From assembly GCA_018340805.1 (NCBI GenBank), contig JACMZG010000008.1:53956036-54020035 (forward strand): a stretch of 64,000 nt of DNA, given 5' to 3'. This DNA comes from Microvelia longipes (Eukaryota; Arthropoda; Insecta; Hemiptera; Veliidae). A program made the position numbers and the translations under genes. The notes under the pieces are model-generated. The model was not told the DNA's origin. It ran no database searches and saw nothing but the letters and a program-made list of their open reading frames with translations. Shown in pieces: positions 50,901 through 62,845 of the stretch (positions within the stretch are counted from its first letter, which is position 1; each line of letters starts with the position of its first letter).

Positions 50901-53900
50901 CAACAACATAATCCATAATGGCATTTTTAGTTCTTTTCTCCCATTCTTGTTTGATTTCCTTGATATAACTAAATCTTGTAACATAACATATTCCCTGAAA
51001 ATATAAAATTATATTTTTAGTAAGAAGAAAATTCAGAAAAACAGAAAATTATTTTATAGTTTTAGAAATCCAGAAGTAGGTTTGTTTTTATTTCTTCGTT
51101 CAAGAAAGGGAATGAAGGATATAGTGGCAATTATAGACTAATTTCCTTAATTTTGGTAGTTAGCTAAGTCTAAAAATCAGATGACCGACCACATGGTAAG
51201 AAATAATTCATGAGGTAAATCCCACAAGGATTTAAACTAAGCCTTTTATTGTTACTGACAGATATAAATGATCTGCCATCCTTTTTAGTGTAACTGTTAA
51301 GAATTTTAGTCACAATATGTTTCCTAACAGATGATGCTATTGGCGTTTCAATGGAAAGAGCCAAAGGCACTCTTCGGAAGCTATTGCCCAATGGCTATCA
51401 ACCAATTTTGATTGGCAATGGTCAACAGCCAATGACCAAAAAATTAAATTGTGCCATTCTTGGACACAAAAAGTGAAGCTTCATAAGCCTTGCTGCTAGG
51501 AATTGAGATTGGTAGCAAACAATGCTTGAAATATGGGGATGAATGACTCTGAAAAACAAGAAATTTGTCTTATATTTTGCAAAGATTCTCAAACTTACTG
51601 TACATAATTATTTAAACACCTTTAACCTTTGTATTTTTAATTGTACAATTAGAGTAAGAAGCAAAGATTTGCAGACAAACAAATTTGTCACTAGTTAAAA
51701 GACAACCAAATTTGATAAATATGTTATCATTTTAGAAAATTGGAGAAAACAAATAAAGATCATACTATTCTTGGTATTTAAAAACATTAAATTCTCAAGT
51801 ATTTAAAAAAAATAAAAATAGTATTTGATTGAAATTGCTCCTTAAACTATAAAATAATTTTTAAGTGGTCTCAGAAATTTATTGTAATTGCTATCTTTTT
51901 AATTTTTTTAAATATCTTTGAGAATGACACACAATCTATATTGCCTCTTTAGCTATTTTAAAAATTCAGGTATGGGGGAACATTTTCTCACTATATCAGA
52001 TTTGCCATGCAGATCCTCACCACTTACAACCTGCTTCACTCTTTCTTAGAATAGGGGAATCAGTAAATTTATATAGAATGTTATCAGACTCAGTTTCTTT
52101 ATCCTGAGACAGTGTAACAACATCTGTTTTATTCCCTAGTAGTCACCTATCTAGGTATTGACCTAGCTCAATGATGCTAGACATTAGTGATCAAACAAAA
52201 ATTGAAAAATGTAGCATTTTCCTGATTCAACAAAAATAATCAGTCAGAAAAAGTATTGCCTCCCAGGGGAAATAAATTTACATTTAAAATATATCAGGCA
52301 GTGCCTGAAACATCAAAGCCAGGAAATACTATTTCCCTGACTGTTTATATGAAAATGAGGTTTATCATTCTAGTTACATTGATTCACTTATTAAACTTTG
52401 GTTTTATAACGTTTAAACTTAGATTTCAGTGAGAGTAGATAAAATATTGTATGCAACACCACAGGAAAGAAATTATTACTGACAAGGAGAATTTGGTCTT
52501 CCACTTCCACAGCTTTTCAGTAACTATCAGATAGTAAATTTCCTGTCTCGGCTTTGCCAACCCTTGCTTTCAGCTCAGGGGCTAAATATATTATACTTGT
52601 CAGTATTATTAAATGTTCCTGCCTAATAGAAGAGCTTTCTATTACCTGGACAACATGCCCCAAAGTAAATTCTCTATCCATAGATTTGATAAGTCGGCTA
52701 ATGTGTCTGAGAGCCAACTTGCACTGCCTTCTAGCACCGCCTTCCACTAGTTTCATGGAACCTGGTATTAAACCAATCTGTCCAGCAACATATACTATTT
52801 CACCTGATTCACCAGCCTATCACCATTTGTAAATGATCAAAAATAGTTCCTTTATTATACATGATATTATTATAATATATATTATATTATTATACTATAT
52901 TATTATAATTATAAAGAGCTTAAACTAATAACTGAGTGATAAACAATCAAAAGAAACTAAGACATTATGATACATTTTAAGTGATCTTAAGAAGTGGAAA
53001 TGAAGGAAGGGGTTAAGAATTGAAAATTCTTTCTAAGATATTTCACAAAGACCTAATCAAACTAAAAACTTCATGCTTTTGCATGCCTTAGATGGAATTA
53101 AACTGCAGCCCTTATAAAGGCTAATGTTTCTTAAAAAGAACATCTTGTAATGATTTCTTTCTTTTCTTTTCCACTGCAAAACAATGTATTTAAAATATAA
53201 AAAATAGTAATACATACATTTTACTCAGCTATATTTCATAAATTAATAAAAAATCAATAAGGCTTAAAAAATTGTGCTATATTTCAAATCAAATAATTGT
53301 TTAAATTAATTTAATTATTAAATGCCGCCAACCACATTAAAGACAGCAGATGGATGGAGTGGTTACCACAAAGAACCAAGATGTCAAAGCAGTTAATCTA
53401 GGCAAAAAATAGGTCTAAATCATCCTAGTGGTTGAATTAAATTAAAAAAACTATTGAACATTAAGTATAAGAATGGGAAACATACCTTGATAGCTTGGCT
53501 GTAAGGACCGATGTTGGCAGGAGCCCAATGAGACAGAGATTGAACATGCATAGTAACTTTAGCATGTGGATAAGCCAGTGCAGTTATTCTAATAGGGCTC
53601 TGACTAGATAGCGGTGTACCAACACAAACTCTTACAGGTGGGTTTATAGAGGTACCAAGAACTTGTGAATATGTTTCATTTACTTTACCATAGTCTTTCA
53701 ATGAATTCAAGTAAACGACAACACGGACTAAATCATTTAATCCCAAACCTTGTTGCTCCAACAAACCTGTCCAGCACAATTTAATTAGTGACTAATTTCT
53801 ACATTACAAGGATGTCAGTGAGCTCCATTGGCATCATGGCGTGATTGGTTTTTATGATAAAATGAAAGAAGTCATGTAATTGTCAAAATTGATTAGCTAT

Positions 53901-56900
53901 TATTGTTCTAGACAAACTAAGAATGTTTTATTCTAAAATAAAAAGAGGCATGAAATGAATATGGTAGTGAGAGAACAATACATTTTTACTAATTAAATTA
54001 GTTAAGGTTTGTTTGAACTCAAAAAATTTTGGTTTGTAACTTAACAGATGAAGTTTGATCAGTTATACTGATCAAGTTTAACTAAAACATAGAGCCAACT
54101 TAGTGCATAATAAAATATAAGTCAACAAACATGGAGAAATTAATTATCAAATTTATATAATCAATGATTACATAAGCTAAGTTCTCTTTTAGCATCAGAA
54201 CAACTTAATATTTTTTCATACTGATAACACTAGTAAAGTTTTTGTATTATCAATACCACTACCTACTATATACTACTAATTTCAAGTGATGATTATATAA
54301 GCTAAGTTCTCTTATAGCATCAGGACACCTAACTATTTTTCATACTAATAACACTAGTAAGGTTGTTGTATTATCAATACCACTACCTAGTATACACAAC
54401 TAGTTTTAAGTGATATTATAATTTTTAATATCTATATTTTTACCTACATTAATTTTATATTAATATTAAATAGCTCTATATTATATGATACTATATTAAT
54501 TTAGTTCGACGATATGGGAATTGACCCCAAAAAACTGACGCAAATATCTGAGAATATTATTTTAGATTCGTTAGGCATAATTAATAACCATGTGTATAAT
54601 TAACTTATCTAGTTTTAGATATAATGTACAAATTTAATTTTCTGTTTGTTTAACCTAATAATTTATTTTATATATTTAATTTTTTTTTACTATAGTTTTA
54701 CTTATTTCATTGTTAATTGTCATGTTTAATGTGATTGATTAGTACGCTGTGTGTTTTAGCAACTCATTGTATATGAGCAGCCCCACTATATTTTTTTTTT
54801 GTAAATATATTGTGTTTCTCTCTACTAATAATAATTTTCTTTATTTGTTTATTATGTAACCAAAAGAAATGGTTATATACATATAAAATTAATAATTAAA
54901 TATTTCTATAACAAATTATATATAATTATTACAATAATTATATATCTTCATTACAAAAAGATTTTGGGTACGTGTACTCGATTACAAAAATCACGTACAG
55001 GGTACCTTAGAACTTTTCCTTACTACATCAGATTCGGTATGCCAGGGTTATGCAAAGTGTGGTCTGTGGACCCCTAAGGGTCCGAGGAAAGATTTTAGAA
55101 AGTCCATGAGCTAATTGACAAAATATTATAACAAATATGTAAACATTTAATAAATTAACTTCAAAGCTATTGCAATTAATAATATATAACAATACTTATC
55201 AGTTGTAATAATTCCCAATGGAAAAATAAGCTAATGAGATTGTTTGTAAATATGAGAATGTTTTAGAAAATTCTATCAATCAAGAATATATCAACCAAGT
55301 TTCTATTGGTCAACATACATGTTTTTATTGGAAACATCTATTTCCTGTAGTTAGTAAGTTGGCCAAACAAGAAATGGGTGTCCAAAGATTAATTACAGAG
55401 ATTCTATTTGTTAGAAATATGATTTAAGACGTTTTAACACTATATTTTAAGGAATTAGACAAAATGAAGGTTAATTGTACTCTTGCCACAAATCAGACCC
55501 TCTGACAGACCACCTTCTAGTTTGTGTTTAAATGGAAAAACAAATGTAAACTTAAAGGAATGATACTGTAGTCCTAGTCTAATGTCTCATGAAAATCACT
55601 ACTTTACTTATTATGATTTTTTTGGGCACTTACTATCTTTTAGATACGCATTCAATTAAACTTTATCTGCATCATTTTGTTTGATTAATTTGGTAAATAA
55701 TAACAAAATTAATAAGAAGTATATAAAAAAATGTATACAACACAAACAACATGTCATTCGATAACAATTGAATTAATGCTGATATAAAACTTAGCGCATT
55801 TGTTGCTATTATAGGACTATATGCGTGCCTCATTTCACATCAAACCAAACATTTTTTTGAGTTTTATGAATTACTGAAATTTAGCTGAGCCATTAATGAT
55901 AGTTAATGATGTCATAAAATAGAGGTCTGTGGCCTGTAGCCGTTATGCCACCTGGGACCTCCCAGTATTTTTTATTTGTTGGTTTTTATAGCTTAGGTAA
56001 GGCAAAAGTTTTAGTATTGAAAACTATTTTTAATACTAAAAAAATATACTTAGTAAAGCATCCTAGATTTGAAGACTTTTGATAGAGCAAATCAATATTT
56101 CTTTATTTTACACATTAACAAGTAAACTCTACATTTTCTAATTACTAACTAAACTACCGTAGATGCAGCAAAATCAAAATAATACCTTTAAGAGAGAGCA
56201 TGGCTTGAGATGTAGCTTGAACGATATCAGTGTCGTTAGCTGAGATACCACCCAACCAACACCATCCAGTATCACTCTGGACCACAGAGCCTTGTCCACT
56301 GTCCCAGAACTCCTCTTCCAGTATTTCTAAGTCGTCTGCCAACTAAATAACACAAAAAGCAATGAAAAGTACATCTAACAAACATATTAAACATAAATAA
56401 TAGATAAAAAGGTGTACTGCTCATGATAAGCACAATAAAGCTACACATATATACATATGCAAAACTTGTACATATATACATTGGAATTTTTTAAAGAATT
56501 TAATTAAAAATATTGAAATGGAATGAATTATAAAAAGCTAATTTTTGAAATATGATCCTTAATGTCTGAGCAAATAGTACTGACTATATGGAAAAAGTTT
56601 CAGTTCAGCACCGTTATGTGGAGTGAAACAATCAGTACTTTGTCAGTAGATTGTTCCAACTAGTCAAAAGGGCAGGGAGGACATCAGTGAGATCAACTAT
56701 ACTCCTTATTTTTTTAAATGACAGTAATTAGGGAAACTATTGTCAGCAACTCTATTGATAATATAAACTACTGTCTAAAAATTGATACACTATATTGTAA
56801 CAGCAATAAGACATTAAGGTCCCTTTTTTTAAATAATAATCATTTAAATTTACGAATTCTTCATTTTCAGAGGCAAAACAAAAAAATGTAAGAATACAAT

Positions 56901-59900
56901 ACTTCTTCCTTATACTTTTTACAAAAGGAATAAAGTAAAAGAATGAAAAAAGAACACCCAGAAGTTTTTACTTACAAGAGAAATATGATTATTAGGTGAA
57001 ACATGAGTGTTATCTCCAGAGTCCAACTCAGATTGCTCTTGATCTAGTTCTTCTACAGCATCAATATCAGATATGTAATGCTCTGATGTCTTGATAGTAA
57101 ATTTTGATAACCTACTTAGTAATGAAGATCCAATCTTAAAATCCATCTATTCAATTTCATAAAAATTGTGTTAGTAAATAAATCCATATTTTACTTAGTA
57201 AGAGGATTGTTAAAAAATAATTTAACCCTTCTAAAACTCCGAGAGTGAATTTTAAAATAGTAATTTAGCAAGGCAATGAACTTGCCAAACCATTTGCCAT
57301 GGTAATTTTAAGTTTACTATAGCTGTAATAAAACTTTCTATTTGATCACAAATCAATGATTAATTTTGATATTCATACAATATAGTAAACAATAATAATG
57401 ATATCAAATTTCTACGACACACCATTCAACCCAACATAGAGTCTTAAACCAATAAAAGGATAGATTTAGAAACTTACAAATAAGATAATATCACAAATGG
57501 AATTATTAGAAATATCACAAGTGTAATTCTAATGTAAAATTATAAGTGTTGTCAAGCCTAAAGGTTATTTTCTGGTGCTTTCATTTAAAGGAAAAGTCCT
57601 CTACAAGTCTAAGAGCTATGAAACTACAAAAATAATTTTCACAAACCTGTTTATCCTCCAGACTGAGTTCTTTAAAACTAAGGTAACCAACTGGAGCTAT
57701 GTTATCATTAGACAAAATCACAGTCTCACTGTTCTTTCTAAAAGTGTAAAAAATTATTAGTTGACTTTTAAAACTTTAATTATTAAGCAACAAGCAAGCA
57801 GGGCTAAAATAGTTCACATAAAATTTAAAATAACTTAAAACCTTATTTTTTCTGAAGAAATAATTTGTTAAAAATGTATTGTTTAGTGAAATAATGATCC
57901 TTAAACATATACAACTGTCATAAGACATACATATTGAGCACTTTTTAATGGTCTAAAATAATAACAATACTAACATCATCTAACCTTTTTCAATATCATC
58001 ATCAATACTAACCTTTTTGACAAAAAGGTTGAGAAACGTTGCTCTAAAGGACCAGGCAAAAAGTACTTGTCATTAAAATGATTGAGATTGTTAGAAATAA
58101 GGTAATGTTAACATTGGAGATTTTTTTATATGAAAAGGCAAATGATACAACCTTTCATTATTTTAATAAAGCTATGTCAGTAGCACGGTAGAATGCCCCA
58201 GCAGCTAAATAAGACAAATGGTCAAAAATTTTAAGTTTTTTTTATTTGTAGTACAAATACTACATGTATTATAATTATTAATTAAGTAATTTTTTAATGC
58301 CAAAATAATCATACAACATGACCAAATTTTTTAATCAATTTCTTCTGCCTGAGGTTAACCCCCCACTAAAACTCATCTTTATAGGGTGCATGTGAGTTTT
58401 ACTCAATATATGTATTATAAAACCAACATTTTTCAATGTTGGCTAAAAAGGGAGAAAGGAATAAATAAAAATATTAGCTTTTAGACAAATTTTTATACTT
58501 TTCTAGAGAGTGGATATCTTGTAAGGAAGATTAAATATTTGAAATATTGATATGATCAAATTTTACTATAAAAAATAATTACATTAGTATAGATTTTGAG
58601 AACAAAGGACAGTCCAGTGTGAAAGTCTCATACTCTCCTCCTTCTCCACAAATATGTAGACCATACTTTTCATTCTAGACAAATCAAGCCAACAAAATAC
58701 TTTAATTGACATTTCATACAATAGATAATTAAAATCACTAAATTATTAAATAAAAGTAGTTTTGTCAATAAGTTAAATTGTAAAACCTCCATCTAAAATT
58801 GTAAAAAAAAACTTTTTAATACTTTGCATTTTTTATAATGAATAAAAAAATATTTTTTCTAAAGAATAAATCAAAATAAAACTTTTAAGAATAGAAATTA
58901 TTAATATAGGAAATACTTAACACATTACAATACAACTAATAAGAATAAGTAAAGAGGGACTAATACTTTATAAAATCTACAAAAGTACAAACTTTATTTA
59001 CCAATTAGGTTGAAAGTACTATAAATTTCAGAAAAAAAGATGATAGAATTCAAATGTGTATTTCCTAATACTACTAACCTAAAGGGGAAGTGATAGAGAA
59101 AAAATGTTACATTTATTTTTTATTAAGAGACAATTTATAAGATAATCAAATGAACCATTTCTATAAGATGAGGTTGTATCTGTGTTATAGAAAGGCCGAG
59201 GTGTTTTTTAGGATCCAGTCCAAGGGCTGCAGTCTTTATAATAATAGCATTAATGTTGTAATCAATCATTTCTTGTAACAGTTCTCCCTGGTCCCTCCTC
59301 CATAAGTAAGCTAGAGCAACCAGACCTAATCTTTGACACCTGAAAAGTAATCATAATAAGTTACTTTCGGCTTAATAACAGAAGATTGTAAGATCTATGA
59401 AGTATATTGACACATTTAATGACTCTGTCTTGGAAGGATCCAAGAAATCAGTTTTTGAACTAAGAATATACATTATATGCATACTAAGGAGCATGACTGA
59501 TAACAGAGAAGTTAGACTGATACCAGTTGAATGGGTGTCTGAAGTTACACTTCAGTAATTTTTCATTATTATATCACTTATTTCTGATCAAAGTTATGAT
59601 TAAATGAGCTATAATTTCTTTCAAATGAATAAAAGATTTTAATTTAATACGACTCAAAGCAGAAGAAAATCAAAATAAAGATTTACTTTTATTTAATTTG
59701 TTCAGAATTTTTTGTTAAAAATAATATTTTGATACATATTTAGCTCATTTAAACAATATTTTGATCAGATAATGGTTATATCATGCTTATTAATTATTTT
59801 GTCATTTTAAGAATCTAGTTCTACTTCTTTACTAGTATTATTGTAAGGTTTTAAGTTTAGGATATAGTTTAAACATCTATTTTGACAGCCATTTAGTCTA

Positions 59901-62845
59901 GGAGGCAACTTTGAAGGTCTTTACTTAGCTGCACTATCAGTAGTGTAAAAATATTAAGCCATATCGCCTAAAGTTAAACAGTTATTAATAAGGTAGGGAA
60001 AAAACTTTTCCAACTTAAAGAGAAAACTTTTAACCCGGGGTATTTAAATTATCTAATTTTTTTGCAGGCCCTGGAAGCTAGTAACAGTTTTGGTCCACCA
60101 AAACTGTTACTAACTAACTAGTTGAGGCTTAGCCAACCAAGGAAAACCAAGAGTTGAAATTTTCTGTCCGTGTTATGTATTAAATTTTACCTCTGACTAG
60201 TGATTGCAACACTATACATCTTTGAACAAATCAATGGAAGCCAAGATTTTATTGAGAAGGTTAACAAGAGTAAATCATCTGGATATATTATAAAATACAC
60301 AACATAAATAACATTAATTTATTGTAAGAAAAGATTACTCTCATTTAGTATAGTAGAGCAGGTGAAGTGAGGGAATGAGTGTACTGGTTGAATTGACAAA
60401 GTATTACACCATACTTGTTTTGTATTCCTATCTAACAACGTACATCACAACCTCACTTTTCTCTGCCCATGTGTACCTGGTGGTAAGAAATAGTCATTTC
60501 TTTATTTATTTATTTTTATTTAACATATCATTTGTAAAGATAAAAGTCATCTAAATAAAGGACTTAATTTAAAAAACGATGTCTTTTTAATTAATGCATC
60601 TTTTTACATTCTACACAAATTAAAATTTGGACATCAATTGAACAACTTAAGTCAGAAACGTTTCAGTATTATTCACAATTTATTTTTTCCCAAGAGTATT
60701 ATAAAGTTTTAGGTTGTTCATACATATTTAAAAAATATATTCTTACACATTTTCCACTCTGAGTCTCTGGTAGTCAGATAACACTGCTCCAACAGAAACT
60801 CCCTCTATTTCAATCTTGCTCTAAAAATAAATATAAAAGTTTAAATACGACATAAAATTATTATAGATAAATATACAAATCCATTAAATTGGTACAGCTG
60901 TGCTGTTGCTTGACTCAACAATTAAATAGTTTTATTTTTGTTAGCCCTTGCTTTTACTCTCAACAAAAAGTAGTCTGTTTAAAGGTTACTGGTATCAATG
61001 TCATATTGAGAATTTATTTAGAGTGCATTCAATTATCAGTTGACACAGATTGAAGAAGTAAAAAAACAGGGTACATTAATTTTAAAGGAGGTGGCGCAAA
61101 AATAAATAATTAATAAAACTTTCAATAAGTTAAATTATAAGTTAACACATCCAAAAACTGATAGGCATGTAAATCCATGAAAACAAAAAACACTAAGGAA
61201 GTCTTATAAACACCTGAAATTGGTAATTTACATGAAATCTCAGTTTCAGATAAATAGTGCAAATACATGGTGCAAATCCATTACTCTATATATGGTATAA
61301 ATGAGAAACAGTAACATAAGACATCAAAAAAGTATTGGCTTAAATCAATAAAAAGTGAAATGTTATTGGTAATATAATGAGGAAGATAAATGTTTGCTAA
61401 ATATATTTTTATTAAAAAGTGTACATTTAATGAATAATAGCACTTGTATTTTTTTTTAAAGTGTTCCAATTAATTTTTGAAGTTTAATGTTGTTGTTGGG
61501 GCATGTTGTTCAGGGCAGGACTGGTATCACACCACAGCGAATTTATTTAGAACTATTCGTGGGTTACATTTGTTGCTTATCGCACCTTATATTTGCAGAC
61601 TCCTAGTTGCTTAATTTTTTTAAAAATGTTCACATTTTTATTAGGATAATTAAGTTCTGGTGGGAAATCACTTTTATCAGATGATATAACAATAACTTTC
61701 GCTTTCTAATCATAATATTTTAACAATTTTAATTATATTTATGCAATTTTAAATTATTAAAACGAAATATTAGTGGTATTTTTTGTGTTTTAAAATCTTA
61801 TGTGCACATAATAATAATTGCTTGTTGTTCACCTTAGATTTGTTCAATTTATGAAATTATTACATTGAATTTGAGAAAATATAATGAGTTATTCTTTTAT
61901 TAATATGTAATAACTTTAATAAAAAAAATTGCATCAATAGAGCTCTTCCTTTAGTACTGCCAGGTACTGGTACTACCTGGTACTGCCCAAAATTGGATTC
62001 TCACTTCCCAACTATAAGATATTTGTGCGTACTTAATTTGAACAAAGATAATTCAAAACTAGCAATCATCCACGTGATTTTTTACAAAAGATGGTGCAGA
62101 TTAATACAATAATAACCCAAATTCTAAGCAATCATTTCATAATTTGAATGAAACGTAAGATAAACAAAAATCAATTAAAACTTTTTTTTCACTGATATCT
62201 TAACCAATATCAGTACTAACTTTGCCTGAAACATTTTATATCCTGAAAAATTAATATATAAACAAAATAAAAATACAATTGGTAAAACTGGGTTTTAAAA
62301 AATACTAAAACTGGGTTTTGGACATTTGTTAGTTTTAGCATTGACCTTGAAATTTTAAATGAACCAATCAGTTGTATAACCCAAGTGACGGAATAGCTTT
62401 TTGCCACGTATCTTTACTTTTTTAAATACAATATTTTTAAACTACAAATAAAAATGTATAAAATATTTTTTTTCTGTAAAATACAATTTTTCTTAGCTCG
62501 ATTAACCTAACAAAACATAAAAACCATAGGTTAAAATTGTGCATTTTCTTCATTATATCTTCCCCAAAACAACAAATAGAAATTTTGATCAAATTATAGA
62601 AAACAATTTAATCCGTTAAAACTTAATTTTGTTTTCTTTCTCAAATTTAAGTTCAGTTACCTTAATATTAAGCAAAAGTTGGTATAAATCTTCAACTTCA
62701 TCTTCAGGTGTAGGAGTGTATAATTTGTCATTATGAATAGCTAAACCTTGTGTTGGCTGGCGAAATAGAGGTATATTCATGGCTTCAGCATACAATTCAA
62801 CTCCTTGATGACCTACAGTTTGATACATGTAACTGTCTAACTCAT
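47989..62845 (-). CDS. DPH6: Diphthine-ammonia ligase DPH6 with two C-terminal RidA-like domains (5' end missing)
   Basis: Exons are complement(62661..62845, 60747..60820, 59156..59339, 58583..58674, 57647..57737, 56976..57146, 56186..56342, 53486..53766, 52646..52816, 50829..50994, 49440..49541, 47989..48332). All junctions are in phase, giving 672 residues plus stop. DPH6 uses ATP and ammonium to amidate diphthine on elongation factor 2, the last step of diphthamide synthesis, in the cytosol. Landmarks are [52 protein letters not shown], the signature [17 protein letters not shown] and APVGYL. Then come RidA-like domains at about 285-390 ([14 protein letters not shown]) and 398-525 ([17 protein letters not shown]). 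The N-terminal exon with the SGGKDS-type ATP loop lies beyond the right edge. One donor (59155, atg|gttcat) is weak. Confidence 0.94.
48590..49370. repeat. Interspersed repeat R2, copy 2 (DPH6 intron)
   Basis: Collinear with 3740-4500 as described there. This copy ends just before the 49440 exon of DPH6. Divergence from copy 1 is substantial (many indels), so both are old. Confidence 0.6.
49989..50226 (+). mobile_element. tRNA-derived SINE, copy 4 (plus orientation)
   Basis: It begins ACTGCCTCTGTGGC, has the B-box-like block GGGGTTCACATCCC, the shared body ('atcgccaactttagaataca', 'agatgctactacca') and the tail 'gatgagctgcaaggctctaaa' + 'tgggcatt', then an (ATT)n tail. No obvious target duplication was found. 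It lies in the DPH6 intron between exons 49440-49541 and 50829-50994. Confidence 0.8.
50320..50430. repeat. Solo fragment related to the 14-16 kb TIR element end
   Basis: The run 'ttactccctcagctttgcct' + 'tgggctt' and 'ttccttggagtataaattta' resembles the terminal region 16087-16213 (ttccctcggcttttgcctta, cttggtgcataaata). It indicates the family is present elsewhere in the genome. Confidence 0.4.
51101..51520 (+). pseudogene. LINE reverse-transcriptase relic (Jockey/I-like)
   Basis: In one plus-strand frame [19 protein letters not shown] matches the LINE RT motif KKG....NYRPISLL. In nearby frames [20 protein letters not shown] matches the PQGSVLGPLLFLxYINDLP block, and LTDDAIG matches the catalytic FADD block. 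Stops and frameshifts separate the pieces, and the stretches between motifs are shortened by deletion. The relic is therefore dead. It lies in the DPH6 intron on the opposite strand to the gene. Confidence 0.7.
54165..54415. repeat. Tandem duplication, 125-bp period
   Basis: Two copies of a unit containing 'taagctaagttctctt', 'agcatcag', 'ataacactagta', 'ttgtattatcaataccacta' and 'cctagtat'. They are about 90% similar by eye. Located in the DPH6 intron between exons 53486-53766 and 56186-56342. Confidence 0.8.
55043..55130. mobile_element. hAT-like terminal inverted repeat fragment
   Basis: CAGGGTTATGCAAAGTGTGG, then 'tctgtggacccctaagggtcc', has the form of many hAT termini (CAG.GGTT.T.CAAAGTGTGGTC.G.GG). 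The other end was not found, so it may be truncated. A second hAT-end-like motif, 'ctttttgacaaaaaggttga' + 'gaaacgttgctcta', lies at about 58010-58045. Confidence 0.45.
55870..55925 (+). repeat. R1 fragment
   Basis: Contains 'tagctgagccattaatga' and 'agttaatgatgtcataaaa', the conserved R1 block. A further R1 3' fragment (cctgaaattggtaattt ... tatatggtataaatga) is at 61180-61310. Confidence 0.45.
60079..60112. repeat. Perfect 16-bp-arm hairpin, 2-nt loop
   Basis: tagtaacagttttggt, cc, then its exact complement. Located in the DPH6 intron between exons 59156-59339 and 60747-60820. Confidence 0.8.

Noticed and set aside
53340..53412. Sequence beginning 'ggatggagtggttaccaca' as a possible tRNA or SINE head
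   Set aside because: No convincing B box or acceptor pairing, and only a short resemblance to a D arm.
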